NCBI GenBank assembly: GCA_963170055.1
Contig: CAUJGJ010000149.1
Location: 128,601-192,600 of the forward strand
Reading direction: 5' to 3'
Origin: Halisarca cf. caerulea
Taxonomy: Eukaryota; Porifera; Demospongiae; Chondrillida; Halisarcidae
Length of the DNA stretch: 64,000 nt
The notes under the pieces were generated by a model. That model worked only from the letters and a program-made list of their open reading frames with translations. It searched no databases and was not told where the DNA came from. Shown piece by piece: positions 55,458 to 64,000 of the stretch. How positions within the stretch are numbered: position 1 is the first letter of the stretch; each line of letters begins with the position of its first letter. A program made the translations under genes and the position numbers.

Positions 55458-55687
55458 ATGTACAATTTGGTATATGTGTGTGTCCATGTGTCTGTGTGTG
55501 TCGTGTACTGTGTTTGCATGATTTGGTATGTGTACATGCATATTCATTTTATATTTTTATATGTTGTACTAAAATGAATTATTAAGACTGTACTGGCACT
55601 TTATTAAATATTAGTCCTCTATCATTCTTTCCTCTTCAGGGAATGATTGGCCAATGGCTCATGGGAGGACTGCTTCCTTCACCATGA
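35723..55687 (+). CDS. Type-I ferlin (dysferlin/myoferlin-like), complete
   Basis: Ferlins are tail-anchored multi-C2 proteins acting in Ca2+-triggered vesicle fusion and plasma-membrane repair. Forty-seven exons splice to 6,093 nt, exactly 2,030 codons plus stop, close to human dysferlin and myoferlin (about 2,060-2,080). Domain order by residue: C2A 1-110, C2B 175-290, FerI, C2C 321-445, FerA about 551-720, FerB about 720-770, DysF block 847-1035, C2D 1036-1209, C2E 1244-1352, C2F 1482-1619, C2G 1726-1929, one membrane helix near 1990-2012, then a 15-residue lumenal tail. DysF domains separate dysferlin/myoferlin-type ferlins from otoferlin types. The start at 35723 is chosen because C2A begins at once, as in the family. 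Weak donors (43652, 47708, 54683, 55264) were set by phase. It follows the PPR-like gene on the same strand and converges with ENPP. Confidence 0.95.
37264..38080 (-). pseudogene. Tigger/jerky-like transposase remnant
   Basis: Start ATG at 38078-38080, reading [13 protein letters not shown], then [13 protein letters not shown] up to the gap; after the gap [19 protein letters not shown] completes a pipsqueak-type HTH, followed by a CENP-B-like HTH ([30 protein letters not shown]). The frame stops near 37530; a second segment ends at 37264 with [27 protein letters not shown] and [11 protein letters not shown], the usual Tigger C-terminus. The catalytic DDE domain between them (about 250 residues in the family) has been deleted. 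Confidence 0.85.
37801..38000. other. Assembly gap (200 N) inside the Tigger element
   Basis: Fixed-size gap within the transposase HTH. The codon split by it (CA before, A after, on the minus strand) closes to Gln, and the HTH reads through with normal length, so the real gap may contain no bases. Confidence 0.9.
41933..42111. mobile_element. CAGTGGAAT-type MITE (full copy)
   Basis: Right end ATCGGAGATTCCACTG is the complement of the MITE start at 5938 and 7379, and the internal GGACA/CTCTCTACAAAGGACA blocks match those copies in inverted orientation. 179 bp, ferlin intron 13. Confidence 0.7.
42360..42661. mobile_element. MITE rich in GTTAAC, ferlin intron
   Basis: Ends TACGGATCATGGAAAAGTGA and the near-complement ending in ATGATCCGTA; 302 bp. 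The arms contain many AACTTTTAAC/GTTAAC blocks that pair internally. Confidence 0.75.
43538..46093 (+). other. Ferlin FerA and FerB exons
   Basis: Exons 43538-43651, 44064-44163, 44305-44617, 44702-44780, 45300-45413, 45523-45675, 45745-45891, 46013-46093. FVEVSIGNYGN-type core and [18 protein letters not shown] lead into the helical FerA bundle (313-nt exon); FerB is [20 protein letters not shown], followed by [12 protein letters not shown] and the [20 protein letters not shown] strand set. Intron 45676-45744 is only 69 bp. Confidence 0.9.
44833..45015. mobile_element. CAGTAACCTC-type MITE, TA-flanked
   Basis: CAGTAACCTCTGTAATCTAA to ACTATGGAAGTTCTACTG, 183 bp, ferlin intron 20. Confidence 0.6.
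46490..47707 (+). other. Ferlin DysF domain exons
   Basis: Exons 46490-46569, 46899-47013, 47124-47360, 47573-47707. Repeated Trp motifs [23 protein letters not shown] and two Arg/Trp clusters ([20 protein letters not shown]) show the nested inner and outer DysF domain with its Trp-Arg stacks. Acceptor 47124 was chosen over one at 47104 because it restores phase and has a good pyrimidine tract. The last donor (47708) is poor and set by phase. Confidence 0.88.
46628..46773. repeat. (TG)n microsatellite, ferlin intron 25
   Basis: About 146 bp with three CATG/TATG interruptions; occupies nearly half of the 329-bp intron between two DysF exons. Confidence 0.95.
47814..50459 (+). other. Ferlin C2D and C2E exons, with a Lys-rich/acidic linker
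   Basis: Exons 47814-48000, 49297-49478, 49602-49754, 50088-50189, 50298-50459. The first exon opens with a Lys-rich run followed by DDSSSDEE, then C2D begins ([19 protein letters not shown]). The next gives [22 protein letters not shown] and EFFDKDIL, then DEFLGKT; so Asp ligands occur in C2D loops 1 and 3. C2E starts with [15 protein letters not shown] and [10 protein letters not shown]. Confidence 0.9.
48446..48536. repeat. Hairpin MITE, ferlin intron 29
   Basis: TTGGATGTGTGTTATCTTTA plus GACAGATAAC is mirrored at the right end GTTATCTGTCC...ACGCATCCAA; about 31-bp arms and 20-bp loop. Confidence 0.65.
50714..53692 (+). other. Ferlin C2E end, inter-C2 linker and C2F exons
   Basis: Exons 50714-50879, 51275-51531, 51629-51757, 52090-52203, 52276-52311, 52390-52481, 52611-52781, 53306-53484, 53553-53692. 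Landmarks: [23 protein letters not shown] (the conserved WWSKF motif), [15 protein letters not shown], then C2F with [36 protein letters not shown] (Asp cluster of a Ca2+-binding loop 3) and [10 protein letters not shown]. After it come NKWRDVQMP and [19 protein letters not shown], as in dysferlin. Confidence 0.9.
52864..53029. mobile_element. CAATGAAGCCTGTCT-type MITE
   Basis: CAATGAAGCCTGTCTGAGAC at the left and ATAAGACAGGCTTCACTG at the right, with repeated GGACCACCTGTC inside; 166 bp, ferlin intron 40. Confidence 0.65.
53980..55687 (+). other. Ferlin C2G, transmembrane and tail exons
   Basis: Exons 53980-54406 (427 nt, the longest in the gene), 54498-54682, 54942-55051, 55116-55263, 55640-55687 (TGA). 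C2[52 protein letters not shown] and [14 protein letters not shown] (Asp-rich loop). Exon 54498 has [10 protein letters not shown]. The 55116 exon gives [12 protein letters not shown] and a hydrophobic helix [19 protein letters not shown]; the last exon is the short tail [15 protein letters not shown]. Confidence 0.92.
55371..55456. repeat. (TG)n then (CGTG)n microsatellite, last ferlin intron
   Basis: About 70 bp TG followed by four CGTG units, in the intron between the membrane-helix exon and the tail exon. Confidence 0.95.
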
Positions 55688-55902
55688 TCACAGCAGCCAA
55701 ATATATTATAGTAGTATTCGTATATAACATTATAGGGATGTGTGTGGATATCCCCAAAGAACACTGCAATAACATATTAGGTTGTCTCTGTATAGACATA
55801 AGGATACTGTAGCTGTGCTGTATAACTAAAATAATATATCTAAACATAATAATAATATAGTTTGCTTAATTTTTATACCATTATTATATAATTAAATATT
55901 GT

Positions 55903-55908
55903 AATAAA
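55903..55908 (+). terminator. Likely ferlin polyadenylation signal (AATAAA)
   Basis: Canonical hexamer in an AT-rich stretch, 216 bp past the ferlin stop codon and the first such hexamer downstream with a suitable distance. Confidence 0.5.
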
Positions 55909-56076
55909 AAATCAATCTAAATGCAGTGCATGAGTGGTGCTGGACTGTATGTACTGTATATTATGCCAAAATGCCAACATGGTTTATGTTGCAGACTAAT
56001 GCATGCGGAGTATCCAAATGTCTGCATATATTATACAGTACATAGGACAGCTGACTTCAGAAAGATTGCTTAAATA

Positions 56077-56275
56077 CACTGAAACCTCAATTAAAGGACA
56101 CCTCCAAAAACCCTCTTCAACTCCTAGGACACCATTGCTCTGTCCCATTTGTATTCCCTCACATTGACATGTGTATGTACACAGTTGAATCCTCTGAAAT
56201 AAGGACACCTCCATATATATAAACAGGACAGCTTACTGTGGTCCCAATGGTGTCTCTATTACGGAGGTTTCACTC
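56077..56275. mobile_element. CACTGAAACCTC-type MITE
   Basis: CACTGAAACCTCAATTAAAG and GGACACC at the left, GGTGTCTCTATTACGGAGGT then TTCACTC at the right; 199 bp in the ferlin-ENPP intergenic region. Confidence 0.7.
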
Positions 56276-56427
56276 TATATACAGTATAGCGTACATACAT
56301 AGAGCATGTATGTGACTCTTGCTGCGCATGGATGTATTCATAATAAAAATTTACATCCAGAGTCAACCTGTAAAATGTTATGGAATATAAATAAAACTTA
56401 CATATTATTATACCCATAAAACTTAGT

Positions 56428-59400
56428 TCAGTTAAAATCTAGAGTTAAGACAATTCTTAACTCCATTCTGTTTTGATCAGACACAGACAAATTGGGAAAG
56501 AAGTCAATTCCAGTGATAGTTTCCAATTCACGAATAGTAGTTAGCCTTTCTTTCAAGTAATTATCTTCATATCCCTGTAATAGTGTCAAGCACATACACA
56601 CATCATATCATGCCTACAGTATGTTGGTGAAAAACAAATATTCACAGCGAATAATATGCATTACAGTAATTAAAAGTTCATAATTCCGATCTTCATTGCA
56701 GGACTATACACAGCTTAGACAATAACTACGCTTCTCCTGTACTATGGATCCTTCACATTCTGGTACCCTTGCATGGGTAGGGTGCACTAATATTTGCTCA
56801 TATACATACATACGTATATGTATGTATGACCAAATAAGTGCAAACGTATTTGCTTGTGACATATGTACAGTGTGTACGTAGGTCATCTGTACAGTGGATG
56901 ACTGCTTGGATTGGCAAATGAGCGATTCACAAACATGTTATTTACACTTTTCAAGTTTGAGTTCTGCATATGCAAATCATTCATTTTATCAACAAACATT
57001 ACACATTTATACAGTGTACACTTTATGTATGTACATATACAATACATGATATAAAATAACATACAGCACAATTAGAATTTCCAATGAAAACAGTATGTAG
57101 CCCAATCCCCCTCCACCCACCCCCACAAAAAATTCACATCAATAGTGTTTTGTCTCACCTCTGGAATAATTGAATTTGTGTTGATGGTCATCAGCACCAC
57201 AACATTCAGGTCATCTACTGGACACTCTGCGATACTAGTAATACTTTTGTGGTTGCAGAATGTGACTATTGTGAAGAAATGACTGGGAACAGCTGCACTT
57301 CCTGATCCGTTTGTCCATCTTCAAAAAGAGAAAATACACGCAGGTATTTTGCAATTTACAGGATTCTGTTTTACCAATTGTCATTCTAGCACTAAACTCA
57401 CCGAGAATATAGACTGTCTTTGTCTCTGTGACCATCATTGTCAGCATCAAGTACAACACCGGATATAACATAAATTTTAGAATGCGACTCTGCCCAAGAG
57501 TGGATTTTATTCTCCAGATACAAACCAATACCTAAGCAAAATGATGTGAAGATAAAACTGATAAGTAGGCACAGCACTAAAGTACATAGAATGTAGCAAG
57601 CTAAGTGGATTGAACACCAAATTGACATCATGAGGGATGCAGTACCTTGCTTGTATTCTCTGTATTGAGGAACAGCATTTGACAGAAGAAATGACAGCTC
57701 CCGAGGGACCGAAGAATCAGGTAGATGGTCTGCAAAGAGACACCATACAGCTATTACATGCTACACAAGCAATACATACTCACAGTCCTTCACACCTGGT
57801 GGAACTAGCTGTCCACGCAAGAAAGGACCAGCATAGTCAGAACAGGAGCTGGAATGTTCTAACAACACCCTGGGATCATGAGTAAAGCATTTATTCCTCA
57901 CAGATTCTGTATTTTGCGCTAGAGACTACAAGACAACAAGAGAATCAACATACATATTTTGTATGTACATTATGAACACCATGTACGACAATCTTCTCTC
58001 ACAGTTCCTTCCATGACATAAGCAGACCAAAGTGGAATGTGCAGTTCATTGCTGTATTTGGTGATGAAATAATTGTTTGTCAGCAAACATGAGCCCATCT
58101 CTCCTCCTCCCCCACTTGGAGTACCCCATGGTAGAATCTTCTGTTGAATAGTAGACACTACGTACACAGAACATAGAGATACATATGTACTGTAATATCA
58201 TATGTAGAACTCCACATAATAATGTTATTATTGTAAATTGGCACTGCACAAAAATTGTGGTTCGGTGTCAACCCCAATCATAAACTGAAGTCACCAAATT
58301 CATACACAGATGTGAATGGTAACCAGCACACATACAATACAGTACATGCTATTAATGGAATAAAGGTCACTGTATACACGATCTTAGGCAGCCTCTAGCA
58401 CAAATCAGTATGAGTAAGATGTTAGCATAAATTTCCTGTTTTATGGCATCTCTGCTGCACTGTGTGTTGTGAAGAAGATCTGTACATATTCACATACTAC
58501 AAATAGAAACACAGTATGTTGCACTAACACTGATGCACAGAAGGCCTGAGTGAGCATCATACATATATACTGTACACGTATTCACAATCATTACTGCATG
58601 TTGGATAGTGCATGTGGTACCTAACAAACTAACTATCATCTGATGTTAACTTGAGGGTTGCAACAGCCTGCAATCTTGCTTGGCTATCAATCTGTGTAAA
58701 AGAGTTATACAATAACATATACGTAGCTTATACACACACTGCGTGGATATTGATATAGAAGATAAAGTGTATAATTTTGTACAATACACATTTGCTATTG
58801 ACAGGCAAATAACTACCCAGTTTTGCTGTTTAGGAGGTTACTGTACATAGGCTGACGTTGCACTGTACATACATGTACTGTACATAGGCTGACATGGAAC
58901 TGTACGTACATGTACTATACATAGGCTGACATTGCACTGTACGTACATGTACTGTACATAGGCTGACATTGCACTGTACGTACATGTACTGTACATAGGC
59001 TGACATTGCACTGTACGTACATGTACTGTACATAGGCTGACATTGCACTGTACGCACATGTACTGTACATAGGCTGACATTGCACTGTACGTACATGTAC
59101 TGTACATAGGCTGACATTGCACTGTACGCACATGTACTGTACATACTGTAGGCTGACATTGCACTGTATGTAAATGTACTGTACATAGGCTGATATTGCA
59201 CTGTACATAAGTACATACTGTACTATCTGTAGTGTGCGTGAATGAGAGATGCAATTGCAAACATTTCCTGTGATTAAAAAACTACTTATCTATAAACTAA
59301 AGCACTGTGTATTACTGAAGATGCTGAGCATTGATTATCATTTGAAGAGCAACTGTACTTTTCTGGTGTGTGTGTGTGTGTGTGTGTGTACAGTACAGGC

Positions 59401-60948
59401 ATTGATATCAACCAGGGTACAACCAGTGATATCCTGTCACCCTCAAGCACTTACTGAGCAGTTGAAATCAACACAAGTAATGTTAGCCATGTTGTTGATT
59501 TGCTGGGTAGAATCAGGTAAGGGACAAACCACATTCTTTTCTGGTAACGGTTTATGTGTTTCAGCTACAAATCAAAAGATAGGACATACCGTGATTGTAA
59601 CACCTCATACTACATATCAGTTTACAACACTATGCAACACCATTTGAAACATGGCACGGACCATGAACAAAGTAATGCAAAATAAGAATATACACACAGT
59701 ATATCCCCAGAGAAACAACAATCAGCGAGATACCACTAACAGGGAAATGTGAGATGCTAACCATTAATGACCAAGGGCTAATTGCGAAGTACAATACATA
59801 ATTGTAATCAAGAAATGCTAAGTGCTATAACCAAGAGACATGAAAAGCCACAGATATCTTATATGGAGAACTAACATGTACGTATGTGACTGCATGCTGT
59901 AAAATCTAGCCTTCACAGCCTACACTGGATACAATGGATTGTCCAATGTTACTCTGAGGCTAATTGCTTGTACAGGTATACTGTAGTCTGGCAGATTTCT
60001 TCATTTGCTTCCCCAAAATCTGAAGACGAGGAATGGGTCTGGCCACACAGGACTGGGGATATGATACACATACCAGTACTTGAGCATAACAAAGTCTGTC
60101 TTCTTGCTAAACCTCAAATGGAAACCATCAAATGCTAAACTAGAAAAAAGCAAATTTACAATGATCTTTAACTAAAACTAGAAGTCTTCTTCAACATTTA
60201 AAGTACCTACTTTTATATACAGTAAAACAAAATGTAGATCTTTCTAATGCTTATTAAACAACTACGTAAAATAAAATTACTTTTAAAGATTACCATTAAA
60301 TACCATGATCAAACTAAAAGTGAAACTAATACCAAATCTATCCTACAATCACGTAGGCATTGAGCAGGGAATCAAGCAAGCAACAAGCTCACTACACTGT
60401 GTGTACCTGGTGGTAGCCTGCCAATGAGGTCTTCCTTGAGCATGTGGTAGAGGGAACCAAAAGTGCCATTGTTGTCTGATGGCTTTATGCCCAACAAAGC
60501 TATGCATAAATCAAGATTATACAGGATGACTCTGTGAATGCTCAGTAGTGTAAGCATGTACAGCACACTGCAGTAAATAGTGGATACATATGTAGTATTA
60601 ATATGTACAACAGTATGTAGAGAAGAATTGTTGCATATAAAACAGGAGTTTGAGAACATGAGTGCACACATGTAATAAAATCATGGATATGCGATGTATT
60701 GTACATACGTATGTCTGTCCACACTTGTAAGACACTTATACCTACAACGAAACATACCACACACTAAGTTGTAGACTTCAATGTTATCAAATGCTGGAAC
60801 CACAATCCCCTTTTGAAATGCTGGTCCATGTGCAAAGAAAATAGCCTGGAGAAAATTTACATTCCTTCTCAAATTATCTGCCCAGTAACAAACACACTTT
60901 TACACACACACATAACAAACATATACACACATACATACTGTACAGTAC

Positions 60949-61003
<55 letters not shown>

Positions 61004-63145
61004 ACACACACACACACTGTAACTAGTACAATGTGAGTACTGCATAAGTATTTAAATACTGTACATTAGACAAAATGAATATTATACATACCTAAATTAC
61101 ATCAATATAAGTACTGCAGTAATATCTCATCACTTATTGCACATACTTGCATTTCTTCCGCATTGTTATCATAGCCATGGGTGGCAGAAATTGAGTGATG
61201 CCTGAGTAACACAGAGAGAATAAAGTGAAATGCATCTAATCTAATATCCAACACACACAGCACCTATGAACGTACCCAAGTATCCAACCAACTTTTGGTA
61301 TCATCAGAATGTCACCATATCTCCTACAGTAAGACATTCAGACAGCCAAACTCACAAGAGGACTTCCTTTGTACATAGAGCATACACAGCAATACAGTAG
61401 TGTGTGAATTATGCGAAGGTCTCAAAAGGTCTTGAAAGTACATGTAGTGCACAATATATCCTAACCATTTCAGACTGTGTCCAACATGGAAGCGAACTGG
61501 AACTTCCCATTGGTAATACACCTCCACTTTAGGATGAAAAGTGCTTCCATTGGGCTATAGAGTGGATACCATGAGCAGAAATGAGAGAATAAAACGATGA
61601 GGCTTCATGCATGTCTAATGTCTACATTACCTACACCACACACACCTATTATGCACATATAATCCTGCCTTAACTTCAGCATTGGTATTCAATGGAATTA
61701 AGAATAAAGCTACATCAATATGTATACAGTGGAGCCCCTCTATTCCGGACACCTTAATTGGGACCAGAATGGATTGAGGTGTCCTCATTTCAGGAATTGA
61801 AGATGTACTACGGCCTATTAAAGTGGAACATTGGGTTCCAGTGGCATGTGTCCACATAAGAGAGGTGTCTCCAATTCAGCAGTATAAATTAGAGGGTTCC
61901 ACTGTATATACAGAATTATATAAATCATGTGCACATGTATTGCATACCTGTGCATACTACCCATACAGCAACATAATTGTGCATTGGTATGTAGCTGTAT
62001 GTCATAACCCCCACTAGAGCAAACATTCTTTGTACAAATAAGCTATGCTTATACTCCATCTATGAGAGCTGCCAATCCAAAAGACATCAGCCTAGGTTTC
62101 TTAGCACTAAATCCATAGGGTGAAAGTAAAGGCTATGCTCAAACACAGTACTTCATGAAAACTAAACATTGCCATACATGTAGCTTTGAAGCAAACAATT
62201 TGTTAAGTATGTAGACTAGTAGTACACAATGCTGAGTGATGCTTATAACATTATAGAGACCAGCCAAGTGAAGATGTAGCTTATACGTAACTCACATATT
62301 TGAACATTCTGTAAACCTCTTCTTTGTCGGCTAACAATATGAGACAGATAAGCATCCGTTAGTGTATGACTCACTTGACAACAAACCAGTTCTCCACTAG
62401 TTACCCACCTGGTGAATCAACAGTCAAAGACACAGATGTACCACGAACTAGAGCTGACGCTCCTTTAGGCAAGGATGTCTAAATAAAGAAGACTCTGCCA
62501 GTAACTGGAGTGTAACGTACTGTGTAATACGTGTTTACACCAGTAGAAGGAACACCATGAGACCTTCCTTAGCTACAGAAAAGTTAGACACTATATTTGT
62601 TAAGTTTAGTAGGAACTCAAAACTACACAGATATACCAGGTATGTACATTTCACACAGCAACCTGCAGAGTAAGCACTGTGGATCCAACACTGGGCAGTT
62701 GATCAGGGGTGAACAAGTTGTACAGACATTATTATTATGTACTGTGCACCAACATACATGCATACAGGTATTGTACAATGTGTCATTCCAGCATGCTTGA
62801 AACACACAATGAAATTCAACATTTTATAATACATGCATACAGAACCTGCAGAAATAAGGAGCTGCTAAGGAAAAGTCAACAAAGAAAGGATCAATGTGAA
62901 AAAGGCATTTTTACAGCATACTGTACACCATTCTGTAAATGTGTGATGTGTAAATGTGGTCACTTTAGACATTATTAATTCTTCCTTGCCAGGAACCTCT
63001 TTGTGCAGTGCTCTGTCCACCACACTGGGAAAAACCCTGAGTCCAAGGCCCATTTTGGCATCATTATTGCTCATGATTTGGATAAGAATGTGTGAACATA
63101 CATGAATACTGTATGTACAGTAGTGGTAGATGCACAAAATTACAC

Positions 63146-63200
<55 letters not shown>

Positions 63201-63449
63201 CACACACACACATGTACACATTTACACATCACTAACATCAAAAGGGATAGTCTGATTCGCTGGAGTACTTGCCATTCCTAACATTATAAGGAAGAAAGAA
63301 CTGAAACAGACCACAATCCAGTACACCATCCAGGGTTTACCATGATCAGAAGTGATGATGATGTTCACACAGTCAAAAATGCCTCGCTGCTTTAGTCCCC
63401 TGATCAACAGACCCAAATAATAATCAACATTAGCGATTGCAGCATCCAC
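56428..63449 (-). CDS. Ectonucleotide pyrophosphatase/phosphodiesterase (ENPP1/2/3-type), 5' partial
   Basis: ENPPs are extracellular or membrane-anchored two-zinc hydrolases of nucleotides or lysophospholipids. Exons 5' to 3': 63341-63449, 63228-63277, 62409-62478, 62296-62330, 61466-61554, 61276-61323, 61147-61201, 60758-60845, 60407-60499, then 57987-58140, 57784-57918, 57646-57729, 57402-57531, 57159-57318, 56428-56574 (TGA at 56428-56430). Phases agree within each of the two blocks. Visible: metal site ITSDHG, second metal site THGYDN, AIFFAHGPAF, IEVYNLVC, NNGTFGSLYH; then the nuclease-like domain (LPWGTP, IPLWSAY, EF-hand-like DADNDGHRD with all acidic ligands, VPSHFFTIVTFC, TITGIDFFP). 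The nuclease-like domain marks the ENPP1/2/3 branch. The catalytic Thr, first metal ligands and any signal anchor lie upstream of 64000. One or more linker exons between 60407 and 58140 are unresolved (candidate near 58645-58692). Confidence 0.88.
58840..59215. repeat. Minisatellite, 37-bp unit, about 10 copies
   Basis: Unit includes CTGTACATAGGCTGACATTG and CACTGTACGTACATGTA. Copies differ at few positions (ACGCA/ACGTA, GATATTG). ENPP intron. Confidence 0.93.
60951..61018. repeat. (CA)n microsatellite, ENPP intron
   Basis: About 68 bp with one TA interruption. Confidence 0.95.
61737..61904. mobile_element. CAGTGGAGCCCC-type MITE, TA-flanked
   Basis: CAGTGGAGCCCCTCTATTCC and GGACACC at the left, AGAGGTGTCTCCAATTC and AGAGGGTTCCACTG at the right; 168 bp, ENPP intron. 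The right end resembles the Tigger TIR at 38259. Confidence 0.75.
63150..63212. repeat. (CA)n microsatellite next to an ENPP splice donor
   Basis: CA tract with two CATGTA interruptions. On the minus strand it starts 15-20 bases into the intron after exon 63228-63277. Confidence 0.95.
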
Positions 63450-63825
63450 CTGAAGAAATTGCCAGCTTGTAGTGACACATGGAATGAATGCATAAAAAAA
63501 CATCCAACCAATTTTAATTACTTAGTGATAAATACATAAGTAAATATTAATAATCTGATCAGGATTATTAATGTTATCACTGGATTGAGAATTATTGATT
63601 ACAATTCCTGACAATGAGGCTTTCTTCAGTGGCCACTGGATGGATACATAGCCACATTCTAATATAATCAAATATCCCAATTAATATTCACACACTCCAG
63701 TAGCAATTCAATAGACAAATTCTCCAGAGACATACTTCTGTTAAGTAAAAACTACTTTCTGAGCTTTTCTGGTCTGCTGTAGTACAGCTTTATGACATGT
63801 GTAGTTGTTATATCATGTAGGCCTG
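63450..63825. other. No recognisable exon
   Basis: Intronic or upstream sequence of the ENPP gene; AT-rich, no segment matching the missing N-terminal ENPP motifs on either strand. Confidence 0.5.
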
Positions 63826-64000
63826 TACAGACTGTATTACAAGTAAGCCTGTACCTACTGTATTACAAGTAAGCCTGTACAGACTGTATTACATGTAAGC
63901 CTGTACAGACTGTATTACATGTAAGCCTGTACAGACTGTATTACATGTAAGCCTGTACAGACTTATTACATGTAAGCCTGTACAGACTGTATTACATGTA
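63826..64000. repeat. Minisatellite, 26-bp unit, running off the window
   Basis: Unit GTAAGCCTGTACAGACTGTA plus TTACAT, at least six copies, one with a 2-bp deletion; continues past 64000. Confidence 0.93.

Larger units (their letters stand above)
55688..56427. other. Convergent 3' region of the ferlin and ENPP genes
   Basis: The two genes end tail-to-tail 740 bp apart. On the plus strand an AATAAA at 55903-55908, 216 bp after the ferlin stop, is the likely ferlin polyadenylation signal. A 199-bp MITE fills 56077-56275. No canonical AATAAA was found on the minus strand close to the ENPP stop. Confidence 0.6.

Noticed and set aside
58830..59260. Three overlapping minus-strand open frames of 97-140 codons
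   Set aside because: They are the 37-bp minisatellite, which happens to lack stops in all three frames; no splice or family support.
63000..63078. Protein-like minus-strand segment (KMGLGLRVFPSVVDRALHKE) as an ENPP exon
   Set aside because: The flanking ENPP exons 63228-63277 and 62409-62478 join directly in phase 0 with family-like spacing, and this segment has no phase-compatible splice pair.

Overview
This is a eukaryotic, and specifically animal, genomic window. It holds four intron-rich protein genes whose exons can be assembled by reading frame and GT-AG splice phase: a TACC-family coiled-coil gene, a mitochondrial PPR-like gene, a complete type-I ferlin of the dysferlin/myoferlin type with DysF domains, and an ENPP1/2/3-type ectonucleotide pyrophosphatase. 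This gene set means Metazoa. Compact ferlin introns (many of 65-110 bp), an AT-rich repeat-loaded background and two gaps of exactly 200 N suggest a chromosome-scale assembly of an early-branching marine invertebrate. A sponge is my best guess, but nothing in the window proves it.

Layout: TACC gene, minus strand, 153 to about 26,400, with small exons scattered over 26 kb; the introns carry foldback elements, MITEs, a Tc1-like relic, a 1.4 kb tandem duplication and microsatellites. Head-to-head with it, about 100 bp away, the PPR-like gene runs plus from 26,435 to 34,462 (14 exons, 518 codons). The ferlin follows on the plus strand, 35,723-55,687 (47 exons, 2,030 codons, in frame throughout); its intron 4 holds an internally deleted Tigger/pogo element with matching terminal inverted repeats and TA duplication. 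Convergent with it, the ENPP gene occupies 56,428-63,449 on the minus strand; its 5' exons lie beyond the right edge.

The genes belong to different processes: TACC to centrosome/microtubule organisation, the PPR-like protein to mitochondrial RNA or ribosomes, the ferlin to Ca2+-dependent membrane fusion and repair, and ENPP to extracellular nucleotide or lysophospholipid hydrolysis. I see no operon-like functional cluster, only a shared divergent promoter between TACC and the PPR-like gene. The least explained material is the repeat fraction: a three-copy foldback family whose arms are arrays of a 16-bp unit, a cluster of nested palindromes at 24.06-24.8 kb, a set of roughly 170-200 bp CAGTG-ended MITEs, and a window-wide excess of TACGTA-type palindromes. 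No tRNA, rRNA, CRISPR array or viral gene was seen.
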